Shown here: positions 22,701-36,700 of the stretch, in pieces
Numbering within the stretch: position 1 is the first letter of the stretch
Layout: the number at the start of each line of letters is the position of its first letter
Source: Elysia crispata
Taxonomy: Eukaryota > Mollusca > Gastropoda > Plakobranchidae
Reading direction: 5' to 3'
DNA: 64,000 nt
NCBI GenBank assembly: GCA_033675545.1
Contig: JAWDGP010004058.1
Location: 279,501-343,500 of the forward strand
Made by a program: the position numbers and the translations under genes
Notes under the pieces: model-generated
What the model was told of the DNA's origin: nothing
What the model saw: only the letters and a program-made list of their open reading frames with translations
Database searches by the model: none

Positions 22701-23824
22701 TTGTTTTTCTTGTCACTTCAACTTCAGGTGTCTTCTTTAGGCTAAAAGCAAAACATGGAGAACACATAAATGTATATCAAAAATCTCATTAAAGGCTGAT
22801 GATGATGATATGAAAAAGTACTATTATGAAACACTGTACATCATACATTTTCAAGAAGACTGAAAATCTCTGTCTTAATTGTAAAATAATGAAATTACGT
22901 TATTTTTATTGTCACTTAAACTTCAGGAGTCTTCTTAAAGATTTTATTTTTAACGCATCTTTTCGTCTATTCTTTAAGGATTAAGAGAATGACAAAAACA
23001 GCAGTTATGATTGACGTGCCTTATTTTCCTACTTTATTCTTATGTTACTTCTTGGATATTTTTTTCTCATCTTCTTTGTCACTCAAATATCTTTATCAAG
23101 GCAATTCTTTAACCTCCATGACATTACTCCAATAGAGAAGGATTTGCATTAGTCTTTTCTCACATTTTATTAGGATGTCAACAGACTTCAAATTAAATCT
23201 AGCATGATGCCCTTTAACTTACATAAATTCTTCAAGAGCCACTAGAGAAATTAAATTCCATAGGCCTCAACATAGCATTTGCAAAATCATTGACTCTTGC
23301 AAGAAAGAAATTTCATGGCAATTCAATAGGAAAGCACTCAAACAGAAGTTAACACAAGAACTTGTCTGTTAAATCACACCATAAGAAGAGAAAAAATGAA
23401 AGACTAAAACGATAAATCAAAGAGCATTTTACAGCCCATTCACTATAATCAAAAACATATTGCACAATCTTAGATCCTGCATCAGATATGAAAGTGGACA
23501 CAGCAAAGAAGAAAGCAAAAAAATTAAATTTCATAACTCAACAGCAGCATATTTGCTTGATTAAATCCAACCTTAACATTACGAGGATGCTCAATAAACT
23601 CAAATATACATGCACATGGCAATAGAAAGCTATAAGCAAAAAAAAAAAAGACATGCCATAATTTCCAATGGCATTCAGATGCTAATTTTGTGGATATTCT
23701 AAGAAGCAGTCGATCTTGAGACCCTAAAATTATCATTTAAAACGTTTCAAACTATTGCCGTACATATCGCTAGTAAGAATTTCAATAAAATTAATGTATT
23801 GAAAAAAAAAATTCATATAAACAG

Positions 23825-23857
<33 letters not shown>

Positions 23858-24663
23858 TAGAGATTAATGTTTTAAAATTGCCTGATGATCCTTACAGGCA
23901 TTTTAAAGCTTCATGTAATAAAATTGCGTGATGATCCTTCAAAGCATTTTGTGAAGGCAGTTATACTCCTGAGATATTCCATTAAGTTTAACTAGGCTTT
24001 TCTTGCAGCTGAATATGAAAAAGATCATCACAGTTTGCTTAAATGAAAAAATTCATTCTTATTACCTGCGACGCAAAGAGGTTAGATACAGCCATATCAA
24101 AAGCATTAGATATTGCACATAAAAATGCCATTCATTGAGCAAACATTGAAGTCATTTGTGGGAAAATATAAAATGGACAAAAGATTTGTTGTGCGCACCA
24201 TGTATGTTTTTTTTAAGATTAGATCATTACAAGCACTTGGTAGAGAATCTGGCAAAGTTGAAACTTATGAATTGGAAATAAAACTATTAACTGTAGAGGG
24301 GTGATCTGTATTCCTGGGTCAACAAACAAATGTCTTTGAGATTGTAGTCAAACTTGAAAAGTGATCTCTTTCTAAAGAGTCTTGCTTGAGAGATATGTGA
24401 GTAAACAACTTTAACACAGTTGATAACAAATTTCCTTCAATGATTTGGCCAACAAATTGAAAACCTTTTTTTCCCCTCTAATTTCATTGCACCCACTTTC
24501 TATTTTTGGAGTCACAAACCTTTATCAATATGCATGCCAACATCTCAACGATAGAACATGTCATAAATTCTAAACATGAACTCTGTGTTCCAAGGTATCT
24601 CATGAAGAGGATGCATATCATCTCTTGTTAGGACAAAGTGAAGTTCTATCAAATTCGCATTTC
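19754..24663 (-). other. AT-rich region holding the SLC44 3' UTR; 3' end not located
   Basis: The first few hundred bases below 24664 should be the SLC44 3' UTR, but I find no AATAAA on the minus strand within about 600 nt of the stop. Diverged tandem duplications occur at about 22600-22740 against 22795-22935 (blocks AGGCTGATGAT and CTTCAGG-GTCTTCTT) and, shorter, near 22100-22205 and 23870-23960. No other gene is supported. Confidence 0.55.
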
Positions 24664-24779
24664 TCACAAATAATCTTGGGGTACCTCACTCTGGTTCTTC
24701 AAAAAAGTTCTTAGGTTCCTCGTTTGGGTCATGTAATATGGCCGGTTGTAAGACCCATTATTCCTTTCAATGTCTTCAA
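24664..24779 (-). CDS. SLC44A2-like: SLC44 exon 25: cytosolic C terminus and stop
   Basis: Completes Leu749, encodes residues 750-786 and the TGA: EDIERNNGSYNRPYYMTQTR, then NLRTFLKNQSEVPQDYL. The LEDIERNNGS start matches the L-E-D-L-E-R-N-D-G-S block of the family. Acceptor TTTCCCAG. Confidence 0.94.
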
Positions 24780-27700
24780 CTGGGAAATGAATGTAATTAC
24801 AAACAAAGACCGTATTAAATAATGGAAGCCGGCATTGGGTAATCAGCTCAGAACTTCCGTTGCAAATATCCTCAATAAGTAAAGTATGTTTTTTTTTAGA
24901 AAGTCGCTCAGGCTAAAATAGATTCTAAAAAATTTCAGAGTTATAGTTAAGACTTTCTAAGACAAAACAAAGACCATATTTAATAATGGAAGTGCCATTG
25001 GGTAATCAGTTAAGAACTTTCGTTGCAAATATCCTCAATAAGTAAAGTATGGTTTTTCAGAAAGTCTTGCAAGCTAAAATATATTCTAAAAAATTTCAGT
25101 CATAATAAAGACTTTCTAAGACAAAACAATAGTTTAAAGATTATTTTTAATTTAAAAAAGGGACGACATTCAATTGCCAACTAACAATTGTACTAAAAGT
25201 GGGAAATTGTCATGTATTGGAATTCTCTTCTTAGGAATTTTGTTGAAGGCAACTTCTACATAATTACTTTAATTTTGACAAAAGTAAGCCATAGACTTAC
25301 GGAAACAGATGAAGATAGTATCTACTGCCATGGAGTACACATCAAAGAAACAATCCACGATTAGGTATGTACCCAGTATGACAAGCTGAAAAATAAATAA
25401 AAATGTCTTAGAACTACTTGGGCATGGGACTACAGCAACCATTCTTTGGAGTAGTTTCTACTTTTGTAAGCTTAAATTTCAGCATTTTGAAAATGATTAT
25501 AAAATTATTTCCAAGCTCCATGCAGTCGATTACCCCCTAGTGGTCACTTAATCATGTTAATTAAATGTTAGATGACGTCATTTTTCAAACTTATTAAATG
25601 GCAGATAAAAAAAGCTTCTATCAAAGCTATTTTAAATTTTTTTTTATTTATGAAAACTTTTACTGTCGTTTTAGTGAGTGAATGATCAAGTTAAAAGATA
25701 ATTAAATGAAGGTTGCAGATTGTATTAACATGAACTACTAGAATAAAAGCTGTATCATAGCTGTGCGGCCAACTTTGACCCCTATAAAGTACTTATCGGT
25801 TGACTGGGGCCAATGCACCCCTCCAAAGTATCCCTAAGGTGACGCTCTGCTTTACATATCTAAAGCGGCAGTCTTAAAAAATAACTATCATATTAACAAA
25901 CATACAAATTTGTTGAACATAAAAATTTCCAACACATTGGTTTGAAATATTGACCAACGAATACATGACAAAATTTTTGTTTGTTGAAGCTAAGCGAAAG
26001 CCTAGAAAGAAAACAAAAATTTTTAGAGAGTAAAAGCAAATACTTTATACAATATACTAACCCCCGTGAAAATACAATTTAAAAATTTGGGAAAAACAAC
26101 ATTTAACGTAGTTTCTCAACTAACCAACTTGATCCATAAAATTGGCATATATTATTCTTCTATACACAAGTTGTCAAAATAATTGACAATTTTTTATGTT
26201 GTTAGTGGTTGGACTGGGTGAACAAAAACATACTTTTTATTAAGGATATAAATTTAGCCCTGCTTTTTATGACCTTTTTTTTCTAATATAGTAACAATAC
26301 AAAAGGGTTTATGAAATAAAAAAAAGAGGGAGCCCCTTTTTTACACCTCAGCATAAAATTGTCAGTTTGCAGCTTCAAGCCTCATTTTCAGTGTATCAGA
26401 TGAACTGAAATTTAAACTACTGCATGCAACATTTTTGGTCATATAGTTTATCTTCTTTTTTTCTTTTACCTTAAGCAAAGAAAATAAAGTTGAGATAAAT
26501 AAAAAAATAATTTATTTCAACCTATGTCCTTTCAAAGACAGTTGCATGTTTGTTTGCTTTTTGTATCTAAAGACTCAAAAAAAAAAAAAGAGTCAGTCAA
26601 AATTTAAAAATAAAGTAACACAAACACGTTGAAATGCCACCATACTTACAATTACACTAGTTCTGAACAACTGTGGAATGTTATAACTTACTTTAGCTCT
26701 GAGTAACTTAAGTCATCATGCATTAAAAGCTTTTGTTCCTACAATACCCTAGATAATAATTTCCTTCTAAGAGATTTCACCTTGTTGCCCTTATTATGAA
26801 AATTTTTTAACTTGAATTTTCCATGCACATCAAAATTGACTGATTTTCAACTTTATATTTCTGAATTGCCTTTTTTTAAGCTGTAATCCTTAATTCACTT
26901 ATACAAAAGAGTTTAACACAAATACATTAGAGCTCTTTTAAAAAAAATATTTTTATTCTAGCAAGAATTTCAAAATGGAATATCTGATTAATTTTTTTTT
27001 TCGATTTTACATTTAAGCTAACTTACAAATTTACGCTTCAATATAGTTCTTCAAATTAAGTTTTGCCGTAGATTTCATGAACATTAGGTCAGAATGTTCA
27101 GAACTCTGAGAGCCAGGCTGTTTACCAAATCCATGTCTACTCACCATGACAGGTAAAAGAAAGTAATTCAGTTCAGGGATTTCTTCATCCACCACCGGAG
27201 CTTCTTCCTGGAACAAAATATAAGCCACAGTTCCTGAAGGCCCAAAAAAAAAAAGTAAATGAACACGTTATTAAATCTTTATAAGTTCTTAAAAAATCAG
27301 TGCAAACTTTTCCTGAAGGCCAAAAAAAATAAAAGTGAATGAGCAAGTTATTATATCTTTACAAGTTCTCAAAAAAATCAGTACAAACTTTTCCTGAAGG
27401 CCAAAAAAAAAAGGAAATGAACAAGTTATTATATCTTTACAAGTTCTCAAAAAATCTGTACAAACTTTTCCTGAAGGCGAAAAAAAAAAATACAAAAATA
27501 AATAAATGAACAAACTAATACATCTTTACAAGTTCTCAAAAAATCTGTGCAAACTTCAACTCAGTCTTTCAAGACAAATGGCTGAATCCATGCCACGTTT
27601 ACTCTTTCAATCTTCAGGCAAATCCCATCATTCTGTTGTTTATGTTCAGACTCAGAGCACAAACGACATTTTTCCACAAGAAGGCTTGAAATTCTTTTTA

Positions 27701-30700
27701 TTTAAAGTGCTTTTACTTTTGAAACAATATGAAAGTTAGAAATAAGAGCAGTATAAAAAAAGGGGGAATTTTGAAGCTTTCTATAGGAAAATTGAGTTTG
27801 CCCAAAAATTTCTCTGCCGCACAAAGTCTCATTACTTGGCATAGCTACACAGTAATCCTTAAAAAAAGCCAACTCATAATAATAAAAAAAATAATATATG
27901 CACACTGATGTGTTTTTCAGTTTGAGTTAATATGATTGAGAATTAAAGCGGAATCTTTGCCGAGTCGCTACCATGTCTGGTTCTGGCTTGAAGAGGAGAC
28001 GGGCACCTTGGTGACACCTGTCTCTGGCTTATAAAGGAGATGGGCACCTTGGTGACACCTGTCTCTGGCTTATAAAGGAGACGGGCACCTTGGTGACACC
28101 TGTCTCTGGCTTATAAAGGAGACGGGCACCTTGGTGACACCTGTCTCTGGCTTATAAAGGAGATGGGCACCTTGGTGACACCTGTCTCTGGCTTATAAAG
28201 GAGATGGGCACCTTGGTGACACCTGTCTCTGGCTTATAAAGGAGATGGGCACACCTTGGTGACGCCTGTCTCTGGCTTATAAAGGAGATGGGCACACCTT
28301 GGTGACACCTGTCTCTGGCTTATAAAGGAGATGGGCACCTTGGTGACACCTGTCTCTGGCTTATAAAGGAGATGGGCACCTTGGTGACACCTGTCTCTGG
28401 CTTATAAAGGAGATGGGCACACCTTGGTGACACCTGTCTCTGGCTTATAAAGGAGATGGGCACCTTGGTGACACCTGTCTCTGGCTTATAAAGGAGATGG
28501 GCACCTTGGTGACACCTGTCTCTGGCTTATAAAGGAGATGGGCACACCTTGGTGACACCTGTCTCTGGCTTATAAAGGAGACGGGGCACCTTGGTGACAC
28601 CTGTCTCTGGCTTATAAAGGAGATGGGCACCTTGGTGACACCTGTCTCTGGCTTATAAAGGAGATGGGCACCTTGGTGACACCTGTCTCTGGCTTATAAA
28701 GGAGATGGGCACCTTGGTGACACCTGTCTCTGGCTTATAAAGGAGATGGGCACCTTGGTGACACCTGTCTCTGGCTTATAAAGGAGATGGGCACCTTGGT
28801 GACACCTGTCTCTGGCTTATAAAGGAGATGGGCACCTTGGTGACACCTGTCTCTGGCTTATAAAGGAGATGGGCACCTTGGTGACACCTGTCTCTGGCTT
28901 ATAAAGGAGATGGGCACCTTGGTGACACCTGTCTCTGGCTTATAAAGGAGATGGGCACACCTTGGTGACACCTGTCTCTGGCTTATAAAGGAGATGGGCA
29001 CCTTGGTGACACCTGTCTCTGGCTTATAAAGGAGATGGGCACACCTTGGTGACACCTGTCTCTGGCTTATAAAGGAGATGGGCACACCTTGGTGACACCT
29101 GTCTCTGGCTTATAAAGGAGATGGGCACCTTGGTGACACCTGTCTCTGGCTTATAAAGGAGATGGGCACACCTTGGTGACACCTGTCTCTGGCTTATAAA
29201 GGAGATGGGCACACCTTGGTGACACCTGTCTCTGGCTTATAAAGGAGATGGGCACACCTTGGTGACACCTGTCTCTGGCTTATAAAGGAGATGGGCACCT
29301 TGGTGACACCTGTCTCTGGCTTATAAAGGAGATGGGCACACCTTGGTGACACCTGTCTCTGGCTTATAAAGGAGATGGGCACACCTTGGTGACACCTGTC
29401 TCTGGCTTATAAAGGAGATGGGCACCTTGGTGACACCTGTCTCTGGCTTATAAAGGAGATGGGCACACCTTGGTGACACCTGTCTCTGGCTTATAAAGGA
29501 GATGGGCACCTTGGTGACACCTGTCTCTGGCTTATAAAGGAGATGGGCACACCTTGGTGACACCTGTCTCTGGCTTATAAAGGAGATGGGCACACCTTGG
29601 TGACACCTGTCTCTGGCTTATAAAGGAGATGGGCACACCTTGGTGACACCTGTCTCTGGCTTATAAAGGAGATGGGCACCTTGGTGACACCTGTCTCTGG
29701 CTTATAAAGGAGATGGGCACCTTGGTGACACCTGTCTCTGGCTTATAAAGGAGATGGGCACCTTGGTGACACCTGTCTCTGGCTTATAAAGGAGATGGGC
29801 ACCTTGGTGACACCTGTCTCTGGCTTATAAAGGAGATGGGCACCTTGGTGACACCTGTCTCTGGCTTATAAAGGAGATGGGCACCTTGGTGACACCTGTC
29901 TCTGGCTTATAAAGGAGATGGGCACCTTGGTGACACCTGTCTCTGGCTTATAAAGGAGATGGGCACCTTGGTGACACCTGTCTCTGGCTTATAAAGGAGA
30001 TGGGCACCTTGGTGACACCTGTCTCTGGCTTATGAAGGAGATGGGCACCTTGGTGACACCTGTCTCTGGCTTATAAAGGAGATGGGCACCTTGGTGACAC
30101 CTGTCTCTGGCTTATAAAGGAGATGGGCACCTTGGTGACACCTGTCTCTGGCTTATAAAGGAGATGGGCACACCTTGGTGACACCTGTCTCTGGCTTATA
30201 AAGGAGATGGGCACCTTGGTGACACCTGTCTCTGGCTTATAAAGGAGATGGGCACCTTGGTGACACCTGTCTCTGGCTTATAAAGGAGATGGGCACCTTG
30301 GTGACACCTGTCTCTGGCTTATAAAGGCAACAGGTGGCATATTAAGGGGTCAGTTCAGTCCTTATGATGTACCACGTACCTCACATTTATCCATATTAAA
30401 AAAAAAAGACAAGATGCCTAACATGACATACCCCGTTTGTCAAGGTTTAGAGCTAGATTCACCGCTTTATCAATCGAATATCTTGATAACATTCATAATA
30501 ACAGTAAAACTAGTTAGAAATTTGTGTTTATCGATACATAATATTTTCATATAAAATGGACTCTTTTGTGTTAGAATATCTAAATGATCCAAACCATTCG
30601 CTCTGGATCTATATCTAGACCTGACAGTGTTGGTAAGAATTAAGAAGCTACCTTATGGTTTTTCTAGCTTAGATCTGTGTGTAACTCAATCACAAAAAAA

Positions 30701-33700
30701 ATTTCTGTTACAAAGGGGCTAACACACTCTTAAATGACCTGCCCCGTGTGAAGGATGTTAAAATTTTGAAATTTCCAAGAAAGCCAATTGGAAGTAAATG
30801 AATTCTATATGAAAGCGTTGCTAACAAAAGATCCTAAATTTTCATTATTTTTTAAATGGTTCTGATAATCCATGAAAGTGAGGCATGGATAATGTTACTG
30901 TATTTTCAATTTTTCCTTTTCTTCCTGTTTGTGCTGCTGTATTTAGAATAATAATTGCTTCTGCTTATGATTTTCACTCATGATCAGCATTTGCACATTT
31001 TAATGGCTGCCTGGATCATGTCTTCAATCTGTATCATTTATGAACTGTCTGCCTAATCCCAAAAATGTATTCTTTACTTCTGTTTTTTTTTTTGTTTTGT
31101 TTATTTTATGCTGATGGCAATAGTATTTAACTTCTTTCACAAAAGCCTAAGTTCACACCATGAAGTGGTTTGTGTGAAAAAATTTTAAAACTCTAATAAG
31201 GTAAACTTTCTAGATCAAAGTATTACAATCATAACCTTAAATGCTGCAGATAAAGACACTCTTCTAAGCTGGCTTATTTACCTGTGACAGCAGTGATCAG
31301 TAATTTGGAGATGAACATCAAGAAATCAGACACTTTGTCAAGGATGGCTGCCCTTTTTGATACACCAGTACCAAAAAAAAAAAAAAGAAAGAAAGAAAGA
31401 GATAGCAGGAATGAAAATTTTTCAGGTATGTAAATAATGGAGACGATATCAATGATCATGTTATAGTTCTAGATTGTTATGATGGGAGCGATAACGATCT
31501 CAATGATAATGCAATGAATAAAAAAAAAAATCTGGTGCGGCTAAAAATTTTGATAAAAAAAGGAAACATAATAAAAATCCTTCATCGTTCTTACCTCAAA
31601 ACATTTCTCATCACTAACAAGAATCCTTGCCTAGCAGCAGAGCAGAAGTTCAGACCATGGACAGCAATCTGTGCCAGAGAAACACAAGAACATGGATAGA
31701 CATCAATCATAAATTATTTTTAAAAACGGTATTCACTTGTTTCTGATGCATTTATAGATGCCTTTTCTGCTTCATCTAACACCTTCTAAATCGTCTCAAA
31801 TATTTAATAATAACAGAATAAAAAAAGATATATCTCTAAATTAAAACAAGAAAATGGTTTAAGAACAAATGCAGTTAATATTTTTCAAGTTACATACTTT
31901 TTATAATGAAATTTGTTAAATATTATTGTGCAGTAACTAACTACCCAACTTTTTTGTCAAATACATATTATATACAATGTTCATAAGACACTATTTAACA
32001 TTAATGTTAGTGCTTGTAAGATTTTTGTTGCGATACAATCTTAGCGAGCCCTGGCACGGTCCGCCAAATGGATGTCTCAATTGGAAGCTCTCTGTGCTCT
32101 ATTATGTCGCATAACTCTTGCCCTGTGTTTTATTTTGGCTATTGCAGAGTGTAACATTTCTCCACCCTGTTCCCATGAAATCCCATACAAGACATATGGA
32201 CCCTCATCCGGTTCATACAACGTCTCTCTAAAATATGATGCTTAGAGGTTATTTTTCTTGGACCCTCATCCATTTCGCATAATATTTCTCTAAAATATGA
32301 TGCTTAGGGATTACTTCATTTGGAAAATGTATATTTCTGTTGTGCTTCATAAATAATCCAATAACTTCCTGTGCCTTATCTATGTCTGTTGAAGAAACTG
32401 GTTGCGAGTGTGAACTGCTACATGGGCCTCCCTGAAGCTATTGCTGATTTTGTTATACTTTAATTCTAACTGGATTATATTGGTAATGATAGAATCTTGT
32501 TGTGTTTGCTACCATTGTATATATTGCTGTCTTTGTTAGTTTGTAAATTTTTTGAGCTAAGTATTTTTAGTAATAATTTCCTGTCTTATAAACTTCCACC
32601 ATGAAAAGCCGTCGGTTGTACATGATGATTCTGACTGGTCTTGAGTGATATAATCTAATGGGATGGCCGTGTTGTTATTGTCATCAGCAAACACAAGTAT
32701 TTCATCACAGGTATGGCTAACCACAGAAATGTTTAAATTATCACATATTTTATTGTCTGATTTTTCATTGCTCTGGCTTATAGAAGCGTTGGGCTCTAAC
32801 AGGACAGCAATTTATGGTGTTTGGAAGAACAAGCTGCAGAAACATCAGTTGCAGCTTCTGGTTGAATGAGAGCACATTCTATATTCTTCCTCGTTCAAGG
32901 AATCCCTGAAAGTTGCCCATATTTTGGTTATCTCCTTCTCAGAATTAATAAGTTTATTTAAAATAGTTTCAGAACTAAAGTTCTTAATATTTGAAATGTT
33001 GGTGATGCACTTAACGCATACAGAAGGAGAAAGAAAGTCCGCAATACCGTAGCCAATGTTCACATGACAAAGTATGAGAATGTCTTTTTGGAAGTCCTTA
33101 GTATCCCAAGCCTTTTTCACTGTTCTTATTTGCTCACGATTAAAGCAGTTTCTGCCCCAGAGACTGCACAATTTTTTGTAATTTGCTTTTATGGTTCTTT
33201 TGCGAATATTCAATAATGCCTGCTAAATAACAAAAACAAATGAAGAGTAGGTTTTAACATGTGCCCATATGAAGCGAAAAGGTTGGCCTTAACTAGTTTA
33301 TCTTATTGAAAAAAAAATAAAAAGAAAACTATCCATCATTGTAAGCTATGTTTATTTTAAATGGTGTCACATTTTCGAATCTATGAAATTAGCATATATT
33401 TTTTATAATATACAAGTGGCGAAAAATTTCTATAGCAATTTATTCTCAACTCAAGAAGCTAATATGGAAAGCCTCAGTTTAAGCTGCATAGTAGCATTTA
33501 TCGATACGGTTTTCAATGTTCAAATCTAAAAAGAAAAATGAATTCAAAATAATAACGGAAAAAAAAAAAACAATTGCAGTTGCAAAATTTGATTATTAAA
33601 TATCAATATGTATGCACTCATTTTCTTCTTCAGTTCATAAAACACACTGTGCGCTACGGTTGATAAGACCCTATCTCCTTAACAGATTTTAAAGAAGCAA

Positions 33701-36700
33701 ACAGTAAATGAGAGAAGAAAATTTTTAAAAAGTAAACATTTAAGCATCCGCATTGTAGTTCAGGCAAAAGGTCTATATGATGATGCTTCAAAAATCATCT
33801 CTTTAAGTCGGGCCAGTTATCTCCCCTTGCCTCACGAGCTGGCAGGGCCATATAACAATACTTATCAGTGACACTCAGGGTGGTCAATGCTTATCAGTGG
33901 TCAGCTGCCAGCTCGTGTTGAATCTCAGACCATTGCGCAGGTAAAGGCAAAAAAGAAAAGCAAAAAAAACCCAAAAACAACTAAAGATTCAGATTTTCAG
34001 TGTTTTATTTGCTGTGACTAGAAGCCGCTATCACACACTCACCACAATGTATGCATTCTTGTTCACATAACGCACGATTCTTTCCATACAGGCCAAGCAA
34101 TATCTCATGTGTCTAGACAGAAAAAGATTGAAAAAAAAAAAAAGAAAAAGAAAAAACAAAAGGTGTCAGAACGCAGGGTTGTTTTGTGTTTCTGCCGCCT
34201 AAAAAATTTTTTTTTCTTCATTTTCTAATAATTAAACTGCCAATGACTCATTTTAACAATTTTTATTAAGCTCGTTATGAGAATAATACACCTTCTCTTC
34301 TTAACTTAAGGAATGATTTTCAAATTTTCAAAGTTTACACAAGAAGGTCGAAATTGGATCTAAAGAAGATTTTCCAACTGTTAAAGAGCTAATTAGATTA
34401 GGGGAGTTATGAGTCCCTGGCAAGCCTTGCTTCCTGAGATGGATAGGCAGACTTTGATCAGCTCAGATCATATTCCTGAGTTACGGATATTGTCTATAAC
34501 TTGTGATTGACACTAGCCATGAGGATTAAATATTTTTTTTCTTGCATTTTCTTGAATGTGGTATGGTCAATTTAAAATATTTTTGTTTCCAACTACAAAG
34601 CTAAGAATAATTGTTGTATCTTACTAAGATTCTTCATAACTGTCAAAATAAGACTATTTTTTTTTTTTTTGAAAAATAAAATGATAAGTTTTACCTACTT
34701 GAATATCGGTAAGCCGCTTTCATTCTCTATATCTCTCAATTTCCTGTCAATGAACTCTAGAACAGAGGCAACCATCTGGACAAATGCTATGACAAGAGAG
34801 CCAAATGCCATGGAGCCTGTGTGGTACCTGATCAAAAATAGGAACATGATAATATGACAGAAAATAGCCAGGACACTTTATAATTGTAATGATTTAAAGA
34901 AAAAAAAAAAAACAACATAAAATGATCTTATAACCTGTCGATTGCTCCATTCCAGAATGTAAAGGAAGAAAGCTAAATCCAAAAAAAAAAAATTTAAAAA
35001 GAATTGGCAAATGGCTCTGTTTATCTTTTGCCTTTGAGAAAAAAAATATGCGTGAGATCATCATCCTTTACTACGACAATTTGTTCGAACTTGACTGAGT
35101 TTTGTTTACACTGGTTGCAAGGCAAGATTTATTAAAAAGAGAAGAAAAGAAAGGCACTTAGCTACATAATAAACAAAACATGAAAAAAAAAAGGCAGAAG
35201 AAAAGAAGAAAGCAGATGAACTAAATCTTATTGAGATTAACTTTAGTATCTCATATTCTAATTCAAAACCTCTCAATATAAAGTAGCTTTATGGAATGAA
35301 GTCGAAAATTTAAAATAAAAAACAAAAGTGTCTTGCCAGTCTACTGGAATTAAATAATACAGAGGCAACACACCTTAGACTGCGGAAGAGAGAAGAGACA
35401 AGAGGAAAGCTTGGCATGTCTTTTTTCTTATCCCATGCCCAGTAATAGGAAGCAAAAGCTCCAGCCAGTGTCACCTCCTCCAGGGCAAGTACAAAGTTTA
35501 TCAGCCAGAACAGCATGAAGAGCATCCAAATGAGTAAGAATGGCTTGTACCTGGTTGAGGGAGATCTTGAGATTATTTTGGATGGCCTAGGATTTCTTTA
35601 TGAAATTCCTGAAAATATCGTTTATATATATATACAAATTATGGCTATTATTTTATTTAAAAAAAAAAAAGAAAACTGTTAAACATCTTTTCAAAATTAT
35701 TAGCCTCTAATTGAATTCGGTGAATATCTTGATCGAGCATTTTAAAATCATGTCCTATAGAATTGTTAAATTCAAGCAACCAGTATAAGAAAACAAACAA
35801 AACAAAAATATTTTTCCACTTACTTGTCTCCTCCATACTTGACAAAACCACACAATTCATTAAGTGTTGAGTTTCCCTTGGAAGAAAAAAAAAAAAAGAA
35901 ATCTATACAACATGTTTGAAAATTAAAACGAGTTCTAGGGTTGAAAATGTTTATCAATTTTGTTTCAAACCAAGGAGTAAAAGCACCGACCTTTCCAGCC
36001 CGCAAAGTATGTTGCCTAAAATGTAAAACAACTTGTATCACAATTTTTTTTTCTTTTTTAAATCTTTTACATGTAACGTGTTGAGACCAATGCATTGTTA
36101 AAACGAATGCTGAAAGGTCAAGCAATTCAAACCAGTAAACATGTGTTTAAAAGTGCAGTATAAAGTACTTAAATACTTAAGTACAGTTGTAACTACTCAA
36201 CAATTAAAAAGAATAACTAATCTTTTCTTATAAACTTAAAGATTTTTTTGCAAATGAAAATGACAGCAATCTTGCATTTATTATAAAACCCACCTCTGGA
36301 TCGCAAGGTACACGGTTCAAAAGAATAATGATATCACTGGTGCCATTCAAGAATTGTTTCTCACCCATAGATGCAATGAAACTTGGATTTTCTTTAGGAA
36401 AAAATTCTAAAATAATGTTGATTGAATACTGGATTTATATTCGGTGAAAAAGGAAAAAAAATGTATCAAAACAAAGGTTTTATATAAATCTATAAATACG
36501 CTTTTAACACCTTAAACTGATCCTGCTGAAGGTTTTCCTCTGTTTATCAAAGAAGCTGGTTATTTTGTCATGATTATGTATTTTTTTTTCCTTTCACTTG
36601 AGCAGAATACGAAATTACCTGATAATAAACTTTCTATAAAGCTTTACAACAATTTCTGAAACTGATATATTACTTTAAAAAAAAAAAGGACAGGAAATAT

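Noticed and set aside
28445..29593. Open frames reading HLLYKPETGV and ISQRQVSPRC repeats
   Set aside because: Translation of the 41/43-bp intronic array; the unit length is not a multiple of three and the array lies inside an SLC44 intron.
27985..30327. CRISPR-like array
   Set aside because: Units are contiguous with no unique spacers, and the region is an intron of an animal gene. The same holds for the 28-, 34-, 53- and 33-bp arrays.
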